DNA of 64,000 nucleotides. Source: an uncultured bacterium. GTDB taxonomy: Bacteria > Pseudomonadota > Alphaproteobacteria > Rhodospirillales > Rhodospirillaceae. How positions within the stretch are numbered: position 1 is the stretch's first letter; every line of letters starts with the position of its first letter. The DNA lies in NCBI GenBank assembly GCA_903888485.1, contig CAISTS010000045.1:1-64000 (forward strand), in the 5' to 3' direction. Positions 8,053 to 16,261 of the stretch are shown piece after piece. The translations under genes and the position numbers were made by a program. The notes under the pieces were generated by a model. The model did not search any database. It saw only the letters and a list, made by a program, of their open reading frames with translations, and had not been told where the DNA came from.

Positions 8053-9273
8053 ATGACCGAACCTTCTGAGCTCACGCGTCGCGGTGTTCTGGCGCGCGGC
8101 GGGCAACTGGCCGCGGCGGCGGGCGTGATCGCCGCGGCGTCCGCGAATGCCGCGTCGTCGGGCCTGATCACACCGTTCAAGATCGCGGTGCCGCAAGCCG
8201 ATATCGACGATCTCAAGCGCCGCCTGGCCGCGACGCGCTGGCCCGAGCGCGAGCCGGTGGATGATTGGTCGCAAGGTGTGCCGCTCGCGCGTATCCAGGC
8301 GCTGATCGCCTACTGGCGCGACAAATATGATTGGCGCCGCATCGAAGCCAAACTCAATTCCTTCCCGCAGTTCCGCACGGAGATCGACGGACTGGGCATC
8401 CACTACATCCACGCACGCTCGAAGCACGCGAACGCCCTGCCCATGATCATGACCCACGGCTGGCCCGGATCGATCATCGAGTTCGCCGAGGTCATCCAGC
8501 CGCTCGTCGATCCCGAAGCCTTCGGCGGCAAGGCCGAGGATGCCTTCCACGTCGTCGTGCCCTCGCTGCCGGGCTACGGCTTCTCGGACAGGCCGTCCCA
8601 CACCGGCTGGGGCATGGAGCGCATCGCCACGGCCTGGCACACGCTGATGACACGTCTCGGCTACACCCGCTACGTCGCGCAAGGCGGCGACTGGGGTGCG
8701 CGCCTCTGCCTGTTCATGGGGGCGCAGCGCCCGCAAGGTCTGGCCGCGCTGCACCTCAATCGGCCGCTTTACTGGGCCCCGCCCGGCGAAAAGAGCCCGC
8801 CCGGCCCGCCGCGCGCGCGGTGGGAGAGCGAACTCGGTTATCGCATCCAGCAATCGACGCGGCCTCAAACATTAGGATATGGCCTCGCGGACTCGCCCGT
8901 CGGCCAGGCCGCTTGGATCTATGAGAAATACGCCGCCTGGAGCGCCGGAAAATGGAACCCCGAAGCGGCGTTCAGCATGGATGCCATGCTCGACAACATC
9001 TCGCTCTACTGGTTCACGAACACCGGCGTCAGCTCGGGACGCCTCTATTGGGAAAGCATTGACGCCCTGCCGCCGGGCGATAAATTCGACATCCCCATCG
9101 CCTACAGCATCTTTCCCGCCGAGAAGGGTGGTCCGAAGAGATGGGCCGAGCGCCTATTCCCCAATCTGTTCTATTGGAACGAGGTCGAGGCGGGCGGGCA
9201 CTTCGCGGCCTTCGAGCAGCCCAAGATATTTGTGCGCGAGCTGCGCAGCGCTTTCAAAACCATGCGCGCCTAG
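8053..9273 (+). CDS. Tat-exported epoxide hydrolase (alpha/beta hydrolase, microsomal-type with EHN domain)
   Basis: A 406-residue protein. It begins with a twin-arginine leader (LTRRGVLARGGQLAAAAGVI) and then the EHN domain found in microsomal-type epoxide hydrolases (PFKIAVPQADIDDLKRRLAA...RWPEREPVDDW). The hydrolase fold shows the oxyanion HGWPGS motif, the nucleophile Asp in GGDWGA, and the active-site tyrosine region SLYWFTNT. The catalytic His lies in GGHFAAFEQP near the C terminus. It would open epoxides to diols outside the cytoplasm. A strong GGAGG site precedes the ATG. It sits in one run with the MDR reductase before it and the lipoprotein esterase after it, suggesting a shared role in breaking down an exogenous compound. 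Confidence 0.88.
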   Translation: MTEPSELTRRGVLARGGQLAAAAGVIAAASANAASSGLITPFKIAVPQADIDDLKRRLAATRWPEREPVDDWSQGVPLARIQALIAYWRDKYDWRRIEAKLNSFPQFRTEIDGLGIHYIHARSKHANALPMIMTHGWPGSIIEFAEVIQPLVDPEAFGGKAEDAFHVVVPSLPGYGFSDRPSHTGWGMERIATAWHTLMTRLGYTRYVAQGGDWGARLCLFMGAQRPQGLAALHLNRPLYWAPPGEKSPPGPPRARWESELGYRIQQSTRPQTLGYGLADSPVGQAAWIYEKYAAWSAGKWNPEAAFSMDAMLDNISLYWFTNTGVSSGRLYWESIDALPPGDKFDIPIAYSIFPAEKGGPKRWAERLFPNLFYWNEVEAGGHFAAFEQPKIFVRELRSAFKTMRA

Positions 9274-9283
9274 GAGAAGTAGT

Positions 9284-11044
9284 ATGACGTCGATGTGTGG
9301 AATGTTTACGCGAGGTGTGGCCATCGCCGTCCTCGCGGCGTGTCTTGTCTCCTGCGGCGAGTCTTCCGCGCCTGTCAGCACTGCCGAGGTTGCTACGAGC
9401 AGCGGCACTTTCAAGGGCGTGCCGGCGGGCAGCCCCGACGTCACGGTGTTCAAGGGCCTGCGCTACGCCGCGGCGCCCGTGGGCCCCTTGCGTTGGAAAC
9501 CGCCGCGCGCCGCGACGCGCGCTGAAGGCGTCATCACCGCCGATACGTTTGGCGCCGCCTGTCCGCAGCAGGGCAACGTAACCCCGCAGGCCGAGGATTG
9601 CCTGTTCCTCAATGTGTTTGTCCCGTCGGCGGCAAAACAAGGGTCGAACCTGCCGGTGCTGGTGTTCATCCATGGCGGCGCGTTCCTCAGCGGCACCGGC
9701 GCGGCCTATGACGCGACGAAGATGGTCGCCGAGAACAACGTCGTGGTCGTGACGCTCAATTACCGCTTGGGCGCGCTCGGGCTGATCGTCATGCCCGGCT
9801 TGCTCGCGACAGAGAACAGCTTTTTCGAAAACGTCGGCGACGGCGGCAACTACGGCTTCATCGACCAGCAATTCGCCTTCCAATGGCTGCGCGACAACAT
9901 TGCCGGATTTGGCGGCGATCCGGCCAAGGTGACGATCACGGGCGAATCAGCCGGCGGCCAAAGCGTCTTTTTCCACCTCGCATCGCCCGAGACGGGCAAA
10001 AATCTTTTCCGCGGGGTCATCAGCCAGAGCAGCGGCTCGACCTATAACACGCTGCCGTCCAAGACCGAGTTCCAGGACAAGTTCGCCGAGGCTTTTGCGA
10101 AGGATATCGGGTGTTCCGCGACCAACGCCGATTGCCTGCGCGCCAAGCCGGTCGCGGAGATCCTTGAGTCACAGAACCGCGCGCTCGGGCGGTACAACTG
10201 GTCGCCGGTCCATGGCACCAAAGCATTACCGCTATCGTTCAAAGCGGCGTTCCAGAGCGGCAAGATCGTCAAGGTGCCGGTGATCAACGGCACCACCGCT
10301 GCCGAAGGCCGCTTCTTCCTGCCCAACCAACTGCCGCGCATTCCGGTGGAGGATTCAGTTCCAGCCGGCGGGCCGGCCAGCTACACCCTCGCGCAACCCA
10401 ATGCCTTCTGCGGATCTGCGGAAGCGCCTGCCACCTGCACCTATCCATCGTTGATCAACCGCTATCTTAGCGCCGGGTTGGCCGGCACGCGCTTTGCCGT
10501 CGTGCCGCCCGATATGAACACGCCGGAGTTTGGCCAGAAGCTGGCCGGGATCTATCCCATGGAGAAATTCCCGAACCCCTATCTGAACAATGCGCCCAAT
10601 GCCGACATGGCGCTCGGGCGGCTGTTCACCGACATGGTCATGGCCTGCAACGCCATGGCCGCGAACCGCGATCTCGCGGCGTCAGGCATTCCGGTGTTCG
10701 GCTACGAGTTCGATGATCCCAATGCCCCGGCGCGGGGCAACCCCGTGCAGCCGCCTAACAACGTGCTTGGATATCCGAGTGGGCCAGAGCATACATCCGA
10801 GCTGAACTACCTATATGAGGCCGGCCAATCCTTCACGCCGGAGCAAGCGGCGCTGGCGCGTGAGATGCGCGCCTATTGGGCCAACTTCGCCAAGACGCTC
10901 AATCCGAGCGGTGCGAACTTGCCCGCGTTCAAGGCGTTCCCGGCGGTGCAGTTGCTGGTGCCCGGCGGCTCGCGTTCCTCGGAGACGTTCGATGAAGACC
11001 ACGCTTGCACCTCGCTTTGGCAGCCCATTCTGACCGGCGGGTGA
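9284..11044 (+). CDS. type-B carboxylesterase family lipoprotein
   Basis: A 586-residue protein. The chosen ATG at 9284 follows AGGAG. The same frame is open far upstream, but that part overlaps the epoxide hydrolase and is spurious. Residues 9-25 form a lipoprotein signal with lipobox LVSC, so the enzyme is anchored in the envelope. The mature part is a classic carboxylesterase B/cholinesterase fold: FKGLRYAAAPVGPLRWKPP, ACPQ.., EDCLFLNVFVP, the oxyanion hole IHGGAFLSGTG, nucleophile elbow GESAGGQ, and His in SGPEHTSELNYLY. It hydrolyses carboxylic esters; the natural substrate is not evident. Third gene of the exported-enzyme run 6776-11044. Confidence 0.88.
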   Translation: MTSMCGMFTRGVAIAVLAACLVSCGESSAPVSTAEVATSSGTFKGVPAGSPDVTVFKGLRYAAAPVGPLRWKPPRAATRAEGVITADTFGAACPQQGNVTPQAEDCLFLNVFVPSAAKQGSNLPVLVFIHGGAFLSGTGAAYDATKMVAENNVVVVTLNYRLGALGLIVMPGLLATENSFFENVGDGGNYGFIDQQFAFQWLRDNIAGFGGDPAKVTITGESAGGQSVFFHLASPETGKNLFRGVISQSSGSTYNTLPSKTEFQDKFAEAFAKDIGCSATNADCLRAKPVAEILESQNRALGRYNWSPVHGTKALPLSFKAAFQSGKIVKVPVINGTTAAEGRFFLPNQLPRIPVEDSVPAGGPASYTLAQPNAFCGSAEAPATCTYPSLINRYLSAGLAGTRFAVVPPDMNTPEFGQKLAGIYPMEKFPNPYLNNAPNADMALGRLFTDMVMACNAMAANRDLAASGIPVFGYEFDDPNAPARGNPVQPPNNVLGYPSGPEHTSELNYLYEAGQSFTPEQAALAREMRAYWANFAKTLNPSGANLPAFKAFPAVQLLVPGGSRSSETFDEDHACTSLWQPILTGG

Positions 11045-11234
11045 GTGCCCGAAGGTCCGACGCGCTCAAACCACGTCCCATTGCAAGCGCTGCGCGCGGC
11101 CAGATCGCGCAGGAGTAAGTGTTTGGGGTTATATCGCTTGATAGACGCACATCTGTGCGCCGCAATTCAGGGACAGAATTTCCCCCATCAGCGTTGTGTC
11201 AGTACCGCGACACGAAGCCCATGGGAGAATATTC

Positions 11235-12893
11235 ATGTCCCTTCACAAACCGTCTCTTCGCATTGGTCTTTTGGCCAGCGCGCTTGTCATGGGCGCTTTC
11301 ACAGCAGCCCTTCCGCTGACGCCGCGCTTGAATGTACCGGCCGCGCAGGCGCAGAGCCGGTTCACCCTTAACGTCGGCTTCGACAGTTTTCACGACGAAC
11401 TCTCGCGCTACGGCGATTGGGTTTATAGCGACCGTTGGGGCATGGTCTGGGTCCCGGCCGATGTCGCCTCCGATTTCCATCCGTACTACACCGACGGCCG
11501 CTGGGAGCCGACGCGCGAGTATGGCTGGATGTGGGTGTCCGACTACGAATGGGGCGATATCCCGTTCCACTACGGCCGCTGGGTCAACGATCCCTACGAC
11601 GGCTGGATGTGGATCCCCGGCTATGTCTGGAGCCCCGGTTGGGTGGTTTGGCGCGGCAACGATCAATACATGGGCTGGATGCCGCTGCCGCCGGATGACG
11701 ACTTCATCCGCGGCTATGAAAGTGTTTCGATCCGCTATTCCAACTACGACAGGTATGACGACTTCTATGGCTATGGCCGCTGGTATGGGCGCGATTACAA
11801 CGAAGACCGTTTCGCCCGCGCATGGGTGTTCATCGGCATCGGCAACATGGGTGAGCGCGACTATCGCCGCCATGCCATGCGTGAGCCGCGCCAGGTCATC
11901 GACGTGATCAACCAGACGCGCAACGTCACCAACTACACCGTCGTGAACAACTACATCGTCAACCGCAGCGTCGGGCCGCAGCTCGAATGGGCCGGGCGTC
12001 GCGGGGGCGACCGTCCGCCGCGCGCCGCCGCCGAGCTGGTGCGCCGCCCGAACATGATCCGCACGGTCGATGAGGGCCGCCAATTTGAGCGCCGGGCCGA
12101 GCAGGATGCGCCGCGCGGGCGCGGTGCGGCCAACAGCGCGCCGCGACCGTCGCAGGAGGTTGTGAATAACCTTTCCACCGAACGCCGCGCACGCGGTGGG
12201 CTTGGCGGGACGGGCCGTCTGTTCACGCGCGAGACCATCAACACCGCGCCGATGGCCCCGACGTCGGCGGCGGCGGGTGGCGATCGTGGCCGCCCGGAAC
12301 GCGCCGACCGGGCGCGCGAAGACGGCCAACGCCGCGCCAATGAGGAGCGCGCGCAGCGCGATCAGCAGCAGCGCGCGGACCAAGAGCGTCGGGCCAGTGA
12401 GCAACGCGCACAGCAGGACGAGCAACGCCGCGCCGGGCAGGAACGTCGCGCCAATGACGAACGCAACCAGCGCGACCAGCAGCAGCGCGTCCAGCAAGAG
12501 CGCCAAGCGAACGAGCAGCGGGCTCAGCAGGACCAGCAACGCCGCACCGACCAGGAACGTCAGGCCAATGAGGAACGGGCTCAACGCGATCAACAGCAAC
12601 GCGCCGCACAGCAACGCCAGGGTGAGCAGCAGCGCCAGGCGGAGCAACAACGCCGTGCGGCCGAGCAACAGCAACATCAGGCGGAGCAGGAGCAGCGGCG
12701 CGCCGCTGATCAGCAACAGCGCCAACAGCAGCAGGCGGAGCAGCAACGTCGCCAGAACGAAGAGCGTGCGCGCGCGAACCGCGCGGAGCAGCCGCCGAAA
12801 GCGCAAGAGCCGCAGGCCCAAGACAAAGGCAATGAGCGGCGCGGCCGCGGCGATGACGACGATAAGGCTAAGCGCGGAAGAGGGCGGGACTAG
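11235..12893 (+). CDS. DUF6600-like exported protein with Q/R/E-rich C-terminal repeats
   Basis: A 552-residue protein. The ATG at 11235 follows GGGAGA and gives a Sec signal (IGLLASALVMGAFTAALP; mature end near QAQS). Residues about 55-230 carry repeated W/Y-rich units (YGDWVYSDRWGMVWVPADVA, YGWMWVSDYEWGDIPFHYGR, YDGWMWIPGYVWSPGWVVWR), the pattern of DUF6600 (YXWXP-type) proteins of unknown function. From about residue 366 the protein is a highly charged, low-complexity helix of Q, R, E and A, including five near-perfect 19-residue repeats, then an acidic/basic tail. It probably forms a long periplasmic coiled coil. It stands alone; the 190-base gap before it holds a short palindrome (CGCACA-TC-TGTGCG near 11146). 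Confidence 0.75.
   Translation: MSLHKPSLRIGLLASALVMGAFTAALPLTPRLNVPAAQAQSRFTLNVGFDSFHDELSRYGDWVYSDRWGMVWVPADVASDFHPYYTDGRWEPTREYGWMWVSDYEWGDIPFHYGRWVNDPYDGWMWIPGYVWSPGWVVWRGNDQYMGWMPLPPDDDFIRGYESVSIRYSNYDRYDDFYGYGRWYGRDYNEDRFARAWVFIGIGNMGERDYRRHAMREPRQVIDVINQTRNVTNYTVVNNYIVNRSVGPQLEWAGRRGGDRPPRAAAELVRRPNMIRTVDEGRQFERRAEQDAPRGRGAANSAPRPSQEVVNNLSTERRARGGLGGTGRLFTRETINTAPMAPTSAAAGGDRGRPERADRAREDGQRRANEERAQRDQQQRADQERRASEQRAQQDEQRRAGQERRANDERNQRDQQQRVQQERQANEQRAQQDQQRRTDQERQANEERAQRDQQQRAAQQRQGEQQRQAEQQRRAAEQQQHQAEQEQRRAADQQQRQQQQAEQQRRQNEERARANRAEQPPKAQEPQAQDKGNERRGRGDDDDKAKRGRGRD
12330..12614 (+). repeat. five tandem 57-bp (19-codon) repeats inside the DUF6600-like gene
   Basis: The encoded units are RRANEERAQRDQQQRADQE, RRASEQRAQQDEQRRAGQE, RRANDERNQRDQQQRVQQE, RQANEQRAQQDQQRRTDQE and RQANEERAQRDQQQRAAQQ. 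Odd units contain QRDQQQR and even units contain QQDEQRR or QQDQQRR, so the array looks like amplification of a 114-bp dimer. More degenerate Q/R/A repeats follow to about 12790. Confidence 0.85.
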
Positions 12894-12908
12894 CGCCCGC
12901 CCGTAAGG

Positions 12909-13370
12909 CTAGTGCTTGGCCAGCGCTGTATTGGTGTTACGCAGGCGGTGGCTGAACACCGTGCACATTTGATACAGGGTCGCCGGATGCTCTTTCAGGA
13001 AGTCGCGGAAGGAATCGCGGTCGAAGCGGTAGACCAGCACGTCGGTCACGGCGCGCACGTAGGCTGAGCGTGGATAATCGTCGAACACAGACATTTCACC
13101 GAAGTAGGCGGTAGGGCCCAGCGTGGTGATCGGCACTTTCTGGCCGGCGCGCGAAACGTAAACCTCAACCGTGCCCGAGCCGATGACCAAGAGGTCATTG
13201 GTCGCTTCACCTTCGAGCAGGATCAAAGCGTCGGCTTCGAAGGTTTCGATCGTCGCGAGCGAGGCGAGTTTCAGCAGTTCGTTCTGCGGCACATCGCGAA
13301 AGAGCGCGACGCTGCCGAGAAACGCCAGAGTCTCCGTGCGCTGCGGCGCATCGATGTTCGAGCTGTGCAT
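12909..13370 (-). CDS. cyclic nucleotide-binding (CNBD) domain protein
   Basis: A 153-residue single-domain protein. Residues about 18-135 form a Crp-type cNMP-binding beta-roll: FRDVPQNELLKLASLATIET, GEATNDLLVIGSGTVEVYVS, the phosphate-binding-cassette region GPTAYFGEMSVFDDYPRSAY and FDRDSFRDFLKEHP. The FGEMS...PRSA segment resembles real ligand-binding cassettes (FGE..L....R.A). No helix-turn-helix domain follows, so it is not a Crp/Fnr regulator; it could be a stand-alone sensor or regulate a partner. A GGGGCG ribosome binding site precedes the ATG at 13370. It faces the DUF6600 gene tail to tail. Confidence 0.85.
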   Translation of the reverse strand: MHSSNIDAPQRTETLAFLGSVALFRDVPQNELLKLASLATIETFEADALILLEGEATNDLLVIGSGTVEVYVSRAGQKVPITTLGPTAYFGEMSVFDDYPRSAYVRAVTDVLVYRFDRDSFRDFLKEHPATLYQMCTVFSHRLRNTNTALAKH

Positions 13371-13562
13371 TTTGTCGCCCCTACGAACCGTTCTGGCTGG
13401 TTTGTGGGCCCTGCATACCTAAAAAAGGGTATAGCGAACACTTAATATGCGATCAGAAAGCGCCTTTCTGCACGGATTCGGACCAAAATGAACCGCTGAC
13501 GCGCGTTGCCGCGCGCCCCGTTTACCCTCAGGTTTTGTCGAGGTTTTATCGTGCGGTGCGGC

Positions 13563-14045
13563 TTACTTGGCCTCGCCCATGGCCTTGATGTTGTCGAGCG
13601 CTTCGCCGAAACGCTTAGCGCGGCCTTCGCGGCTCTGTGCTTTGGCCTCGGGAGTCTTCAGCGGCTCTTGATCCCAAAACAGCGTGTAGATCGCCTTGGA
13701 GGCGTTCGCGCCGCGCGGCACGATCTCGATCGTACCGTGATACATGTCTTTGCCGTCGACGAAGCTGTATGTGTATGACAGCGCCGTCTTGCCCACCATG
13801 ACCTCGGTGACGGTGTCGCGCACGCTGCGCACGGTGCCGATGCCGCCGTCGCCGCTGAGGATCTTGCAGCTGACCTTCAGCCAATCGCGCAGCGCGCAGA
13901 AGTCGCCGACCTTCTTCCACACCGCTTCGGCGGGCGCGGCGATGTCTTTCTCGAGAACAATGTGCGTGAATTCTGCGGCGCTGGCGGCGCCGGCGGTCAG
14001 TGCCAAGATGCCGGCGGCGGCCAGAGCGGTACGGATGCGTTGCAT
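13563..14045 (-). CDS. exported SRPBCC-family (START-like) protein
   Basis: A 160-residue protein with a clear signal peptide (MQRIRTALAAAGILALTAGA, cleavage near ASA-A). The mature part reads as an SRPBCC/polyketide-cyclase fold: DIAAPAEAVWKKVGDFCALR, DWLK, CKILSGDGGIGTVRSV, LSYTYSF and a C-terminal long helix. These domains bind hydrophobic ligands in a deep pocket; some periplasmic members (MxaD-like) assist methanol dehydrogenase, but nothing here supports that. AGGGGAG precedes the ATG at a good distance. It lies downstream of and on the same strand as the ABC exporter, with about 75 bases between them. Confidence 0.8.
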   Translation of the reverse strand: MQRIRTALAAAGILALTAGAASAAEFTHIVLEKDIAAPAEAVWKKVGDFCALRDWLKVSCKILSGDGGIGTVRSVRDTVTEVMVGKTALSYTYSFVDGKDMYHGTIEIVPRGANASKAIYTLFWDQEPLKTPEAKAQSREGRAKRFGEALDNIKAMGEAK

Positions 14046-14119
14046 GGTTTTTCTCCCCTAATCCTGGGGAAGAAGTTAAACGCAAAGCATTCGCCGCGCC
14101 AGCTTCACGCGCTACGGCC

Positions 14120-15916
14120 TCACTCGCCTGCGAGTAATACCTCACCTGTCAGCGCACCGGCTTGGCGGTCGAACAGCCGACGATAGATGCCGCCGGGCTG
14201 CGCCAAGAGGCTCGCGTGCCGGCCTTCCTCGACTACGGCGCCCTTGTCGAACACCAGGATGCGGTCGAGCCGCTGCACGGTCGAGAGGCGGTGGGCGATG
14301 ATAATCGCCGTGCGCCCCTTCATCAGCCGTTCGATGGCCTCCTGGATCAATGCCTCGGATTCCGAATCCAGGCTCGACGTGGCTTCGTCGAGGATCAGGA
14401 TCGGCGCGTTGGCCAGGAACGCACGCGCCAGCGCCACGCGTTGGCGCTCCCCGCCCGAAAGCTTCACGCCGCGCTCGCCAACCAGAGTGTCATAGCCGCG
14501 CGGCAGCGCAGCGATAAACGCATGGGCGTTGGCGAGCCGCGCCGCTTCCTCGATCTCCGCCCGACTGGCGTTCGGCCGGGCATAGGCGATGTTCTCGGCC
14601 AGGCTCCGGTGAAACAGGATCGGCTCCTGCTGCACGATGGCGATCTGCGAACGCAGCGACTCTTGTGTGAAGCTGCGCACGTCGTGGCCGTCCACCAGCA
14701 CCCCGCCGGCGGTGACGTCGTAAAGGCGCTGGATCAGTTTCACGAAGGTGGTCTTGCCCGAGCCGGAGTGCCCGACCAGGCCTACACGCTGCCCGCCCGG
14801 GATGGTCACCGACAGGTCCTTGTACAAAGGCGTGCGGTGGCCACCGTACTGGAAGGTGACATTGTCGAAACGCACCTCGCCACGGTGGATCGGGATCGCC
14901 TGTGCATCCTCGGTATCCGCAATGCCGAGCGGCTGGGCGTGGATCTCGACCAACTCTTCCATTTCGTTGACCGAGCGCTGGAGGTGGTTCACGTGCTGGC
15001 CGATATCGCGCAAGTAGCCGTGCACGATGAAGTAGCTGGTCAGCACGTAAGCCACGTCGCCCGGCGACGCCTTACCCTGGAACCACAGCCAGATCGCAGT
15101 TCCGACCAGGGCCGTGCGCACGACCCACAGCAGGGCGATCTGGATCGTGCCGGCGTAGGTGCCGCGCGTCCACGTGCGGCGCGTGCGGCCTTTCCACTTC
15201 AGCATGACGCGGGCAAGGCGGGCCTCCTCGCGCGCTTCGCCGCCAAAGCCTTTGACCACGGCGTTGGAGCCGATGGCATCGGAGAGCGCGCCGGAGATGC
15301 GCGTATCCCAGGCGTTGGACAGCGACGCCGCGGGCGCGAGCCACTGCGTCGCCATCACCACCGTCAACGAGGCGTAAGCCGCCGCGCCGACGCCCATGAC
15401 GAGGCCGAGCAAAGGTGCGTTCAGCGCGAGCAAGACGATGGTGCCGCCCAGCACGACCACCGACGGCGCCAAGGCGAGGATCAGCGTGTCGTTGAGCAGG
15501 TCCAGCGCCCACATGCCGCGCGTGATCTTACGCACGGTCGAGCCGGCGAAGGTATTGGCGTGCCAATCGGTCGAGAGGCGCTGCACGCGCTGGAACGCGT
15601 CCTGGGCGATGTCGGCCATGAGCCGCAGGGTGAAGCGGATCATGTTCATCCACGAGGCATGGCGCATCACCGTCATCACGACCCCCAGCAGCGCCATGGT
15701 GGTGAACGCCGGCAGGATGGCGGCGCGGTCGTTCTGGGCGAGGGCATCGACGATGCGCCCGGCATAGGTCGGGATGAAGACTTCGGTCAGGGTCGCCACC
15801 GACATGGTGAGCAGCATTGCCCAGACGCGCACGTGCTGTTTTTTCCAGTGCGCGAAGGTGAAACGTAGGACCGCTGGCATCGCGCTTCCGCGACGCTTCT
15901 TGGGATGATGGGTCAT
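14120..15916 (-). CDS. ABC exporter, fused permease and ATPase
   Basis: A 598-residue half-transporter. Residues about 20-330 are a type-1 exporter membrane domain with six hydrophobic segments. Residues about 345-585 form the nucleotide-binding domain: Walker A GHSGSGKTTF, Q-loop region IVQQEPILFHRSL, signature LSGGERQRVALARA, Walker B ILILDEATSSLDSES and H-loop IIIAHRLSTV. It should work as a homodimer (or heterodimer) in the inner membrane and export an unidentified substrate such as a lipid, peptide or drug. The start at 15916 has only a weak ribosome binding site; the ATG at 15880 is an alternative. The divergent promoter region is shared with the glutaredoxin-MauE gene. Confidence 0.9.
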   Translation of the reverse strand: MTHHPKKRRGSAMPAVLRFTFAHWKKQHVRVWAMLLTMSVATLTEVFIPTYAGRIVDALAQNDRAAILPAFTTMALLGVVMTVMRHASWMNMIRFTLRLMADIAQDAFQRVQRLSTDWHANTFAGSTVRKITRGMWALDLLNDTLILALAPSVVVLGGTIVLLALNAPLLGLVMGVGAAAYASLTVVMATQWLAPAASLSNAWDTRISGALSDAIGSNAVVKGFGGEAREEARLARVMLKWKGRTRRTWTRGTYAGTIQIALLWVVRTALVGTAIWLWFQGKASPGDVAYVLTSYFIVHGYLRDIGQHVNHLQRSVNEMEELVEIHAQPLGIADTEDAQAIPIHRGEVRFDNVTFQYGGHRTPLYKDLSVTIPGGQRVGLVGHSGSGKTTFVKLIQRLYDVTAGGVLVDGHDVRSFTQESLRSQIAIVQQEPILFHRSLAENIAYARPNASRAEIEEAARLANAHAFIAALPRGYDTLVGERGVKLSGGERQRVALARAFLANAPILILDEATSSLDSESEALIQEAIERLMKGRTAIIIAHRLSTVQRLDRILVFDKGAVVEEGRHASLLAQPGGIYRRLFDRQAGALTGEVLLAGE

Positions 15917-16261
15917 AGCAGCATACCGGCGCGGTGCGCCGGCTCCGTTCTATATTCAGGTGAATTGATCCGGGATGCCGGATCGGGTTCAGCGATAGCG
16001 CTCCGGCGCTGGTGTGCGTCGGAGGTGGGCCTCGGGCCCTAACCGCGCTCTAATGTCGCGATCGACCCATGTGTTGATAGATGTAAACGTACATTACGTT
16101 CACCACAGGCTGCTGAAAACGCGCGGAGAATACGCGCGAGCCCCCATTTGGGCAAGCGCCCGGATGGTACGTCGCGCGAATTTGAAATGTCCGTGCGATT
16201 CAAAGGGCAGGCGCAAACAAATCGGCATGCTTATATGATGCCGATTGAAGGAAACGTGCTC
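15917..16261. other. 345-bp divergent intergenic region
   Basis: No gene seen. It separates the minus-strand ABC exporter from the plus-strand glutaredoxin-MauE gene and must hold both promoters. Its only striking element is the palindrome at 16083-16103. Confidence 0.4.
16083..16103. promoter_or_regulatory. 21-bp near-perfect palindrome, putative operator
   Basis: GTAAACGTA (16083-16091), spacer CAT, TACGTTCAC (16095-16103); eight of nine bases per arm are complementary. The two-fold symmetry, 3-base centre and position in a divergent promoter region fit binding of a dimeric regulator. No regulator gene is adjacent, so I cannot name the protein. Confidence 0.5.

Noticed and set aside
12330-12790. 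CRISPR or intergenic repeat array
   Set aside because: The repeats keep the reading frame, encode 19-residue units and have no spacers.
11199-12821. 540-codon minus-strand frame, leucine/alanine-rich
   Set aside because: It is the antisense of the DUF6600-like gene; the leucine runs are simply complements of the Gln/Arg repeats.
14162-15868. 568-codon plus-strand frame
   Set aside because: Antisense shadow of the ABC exporter; low-complexity R/H/A-rich product without any fold signature.
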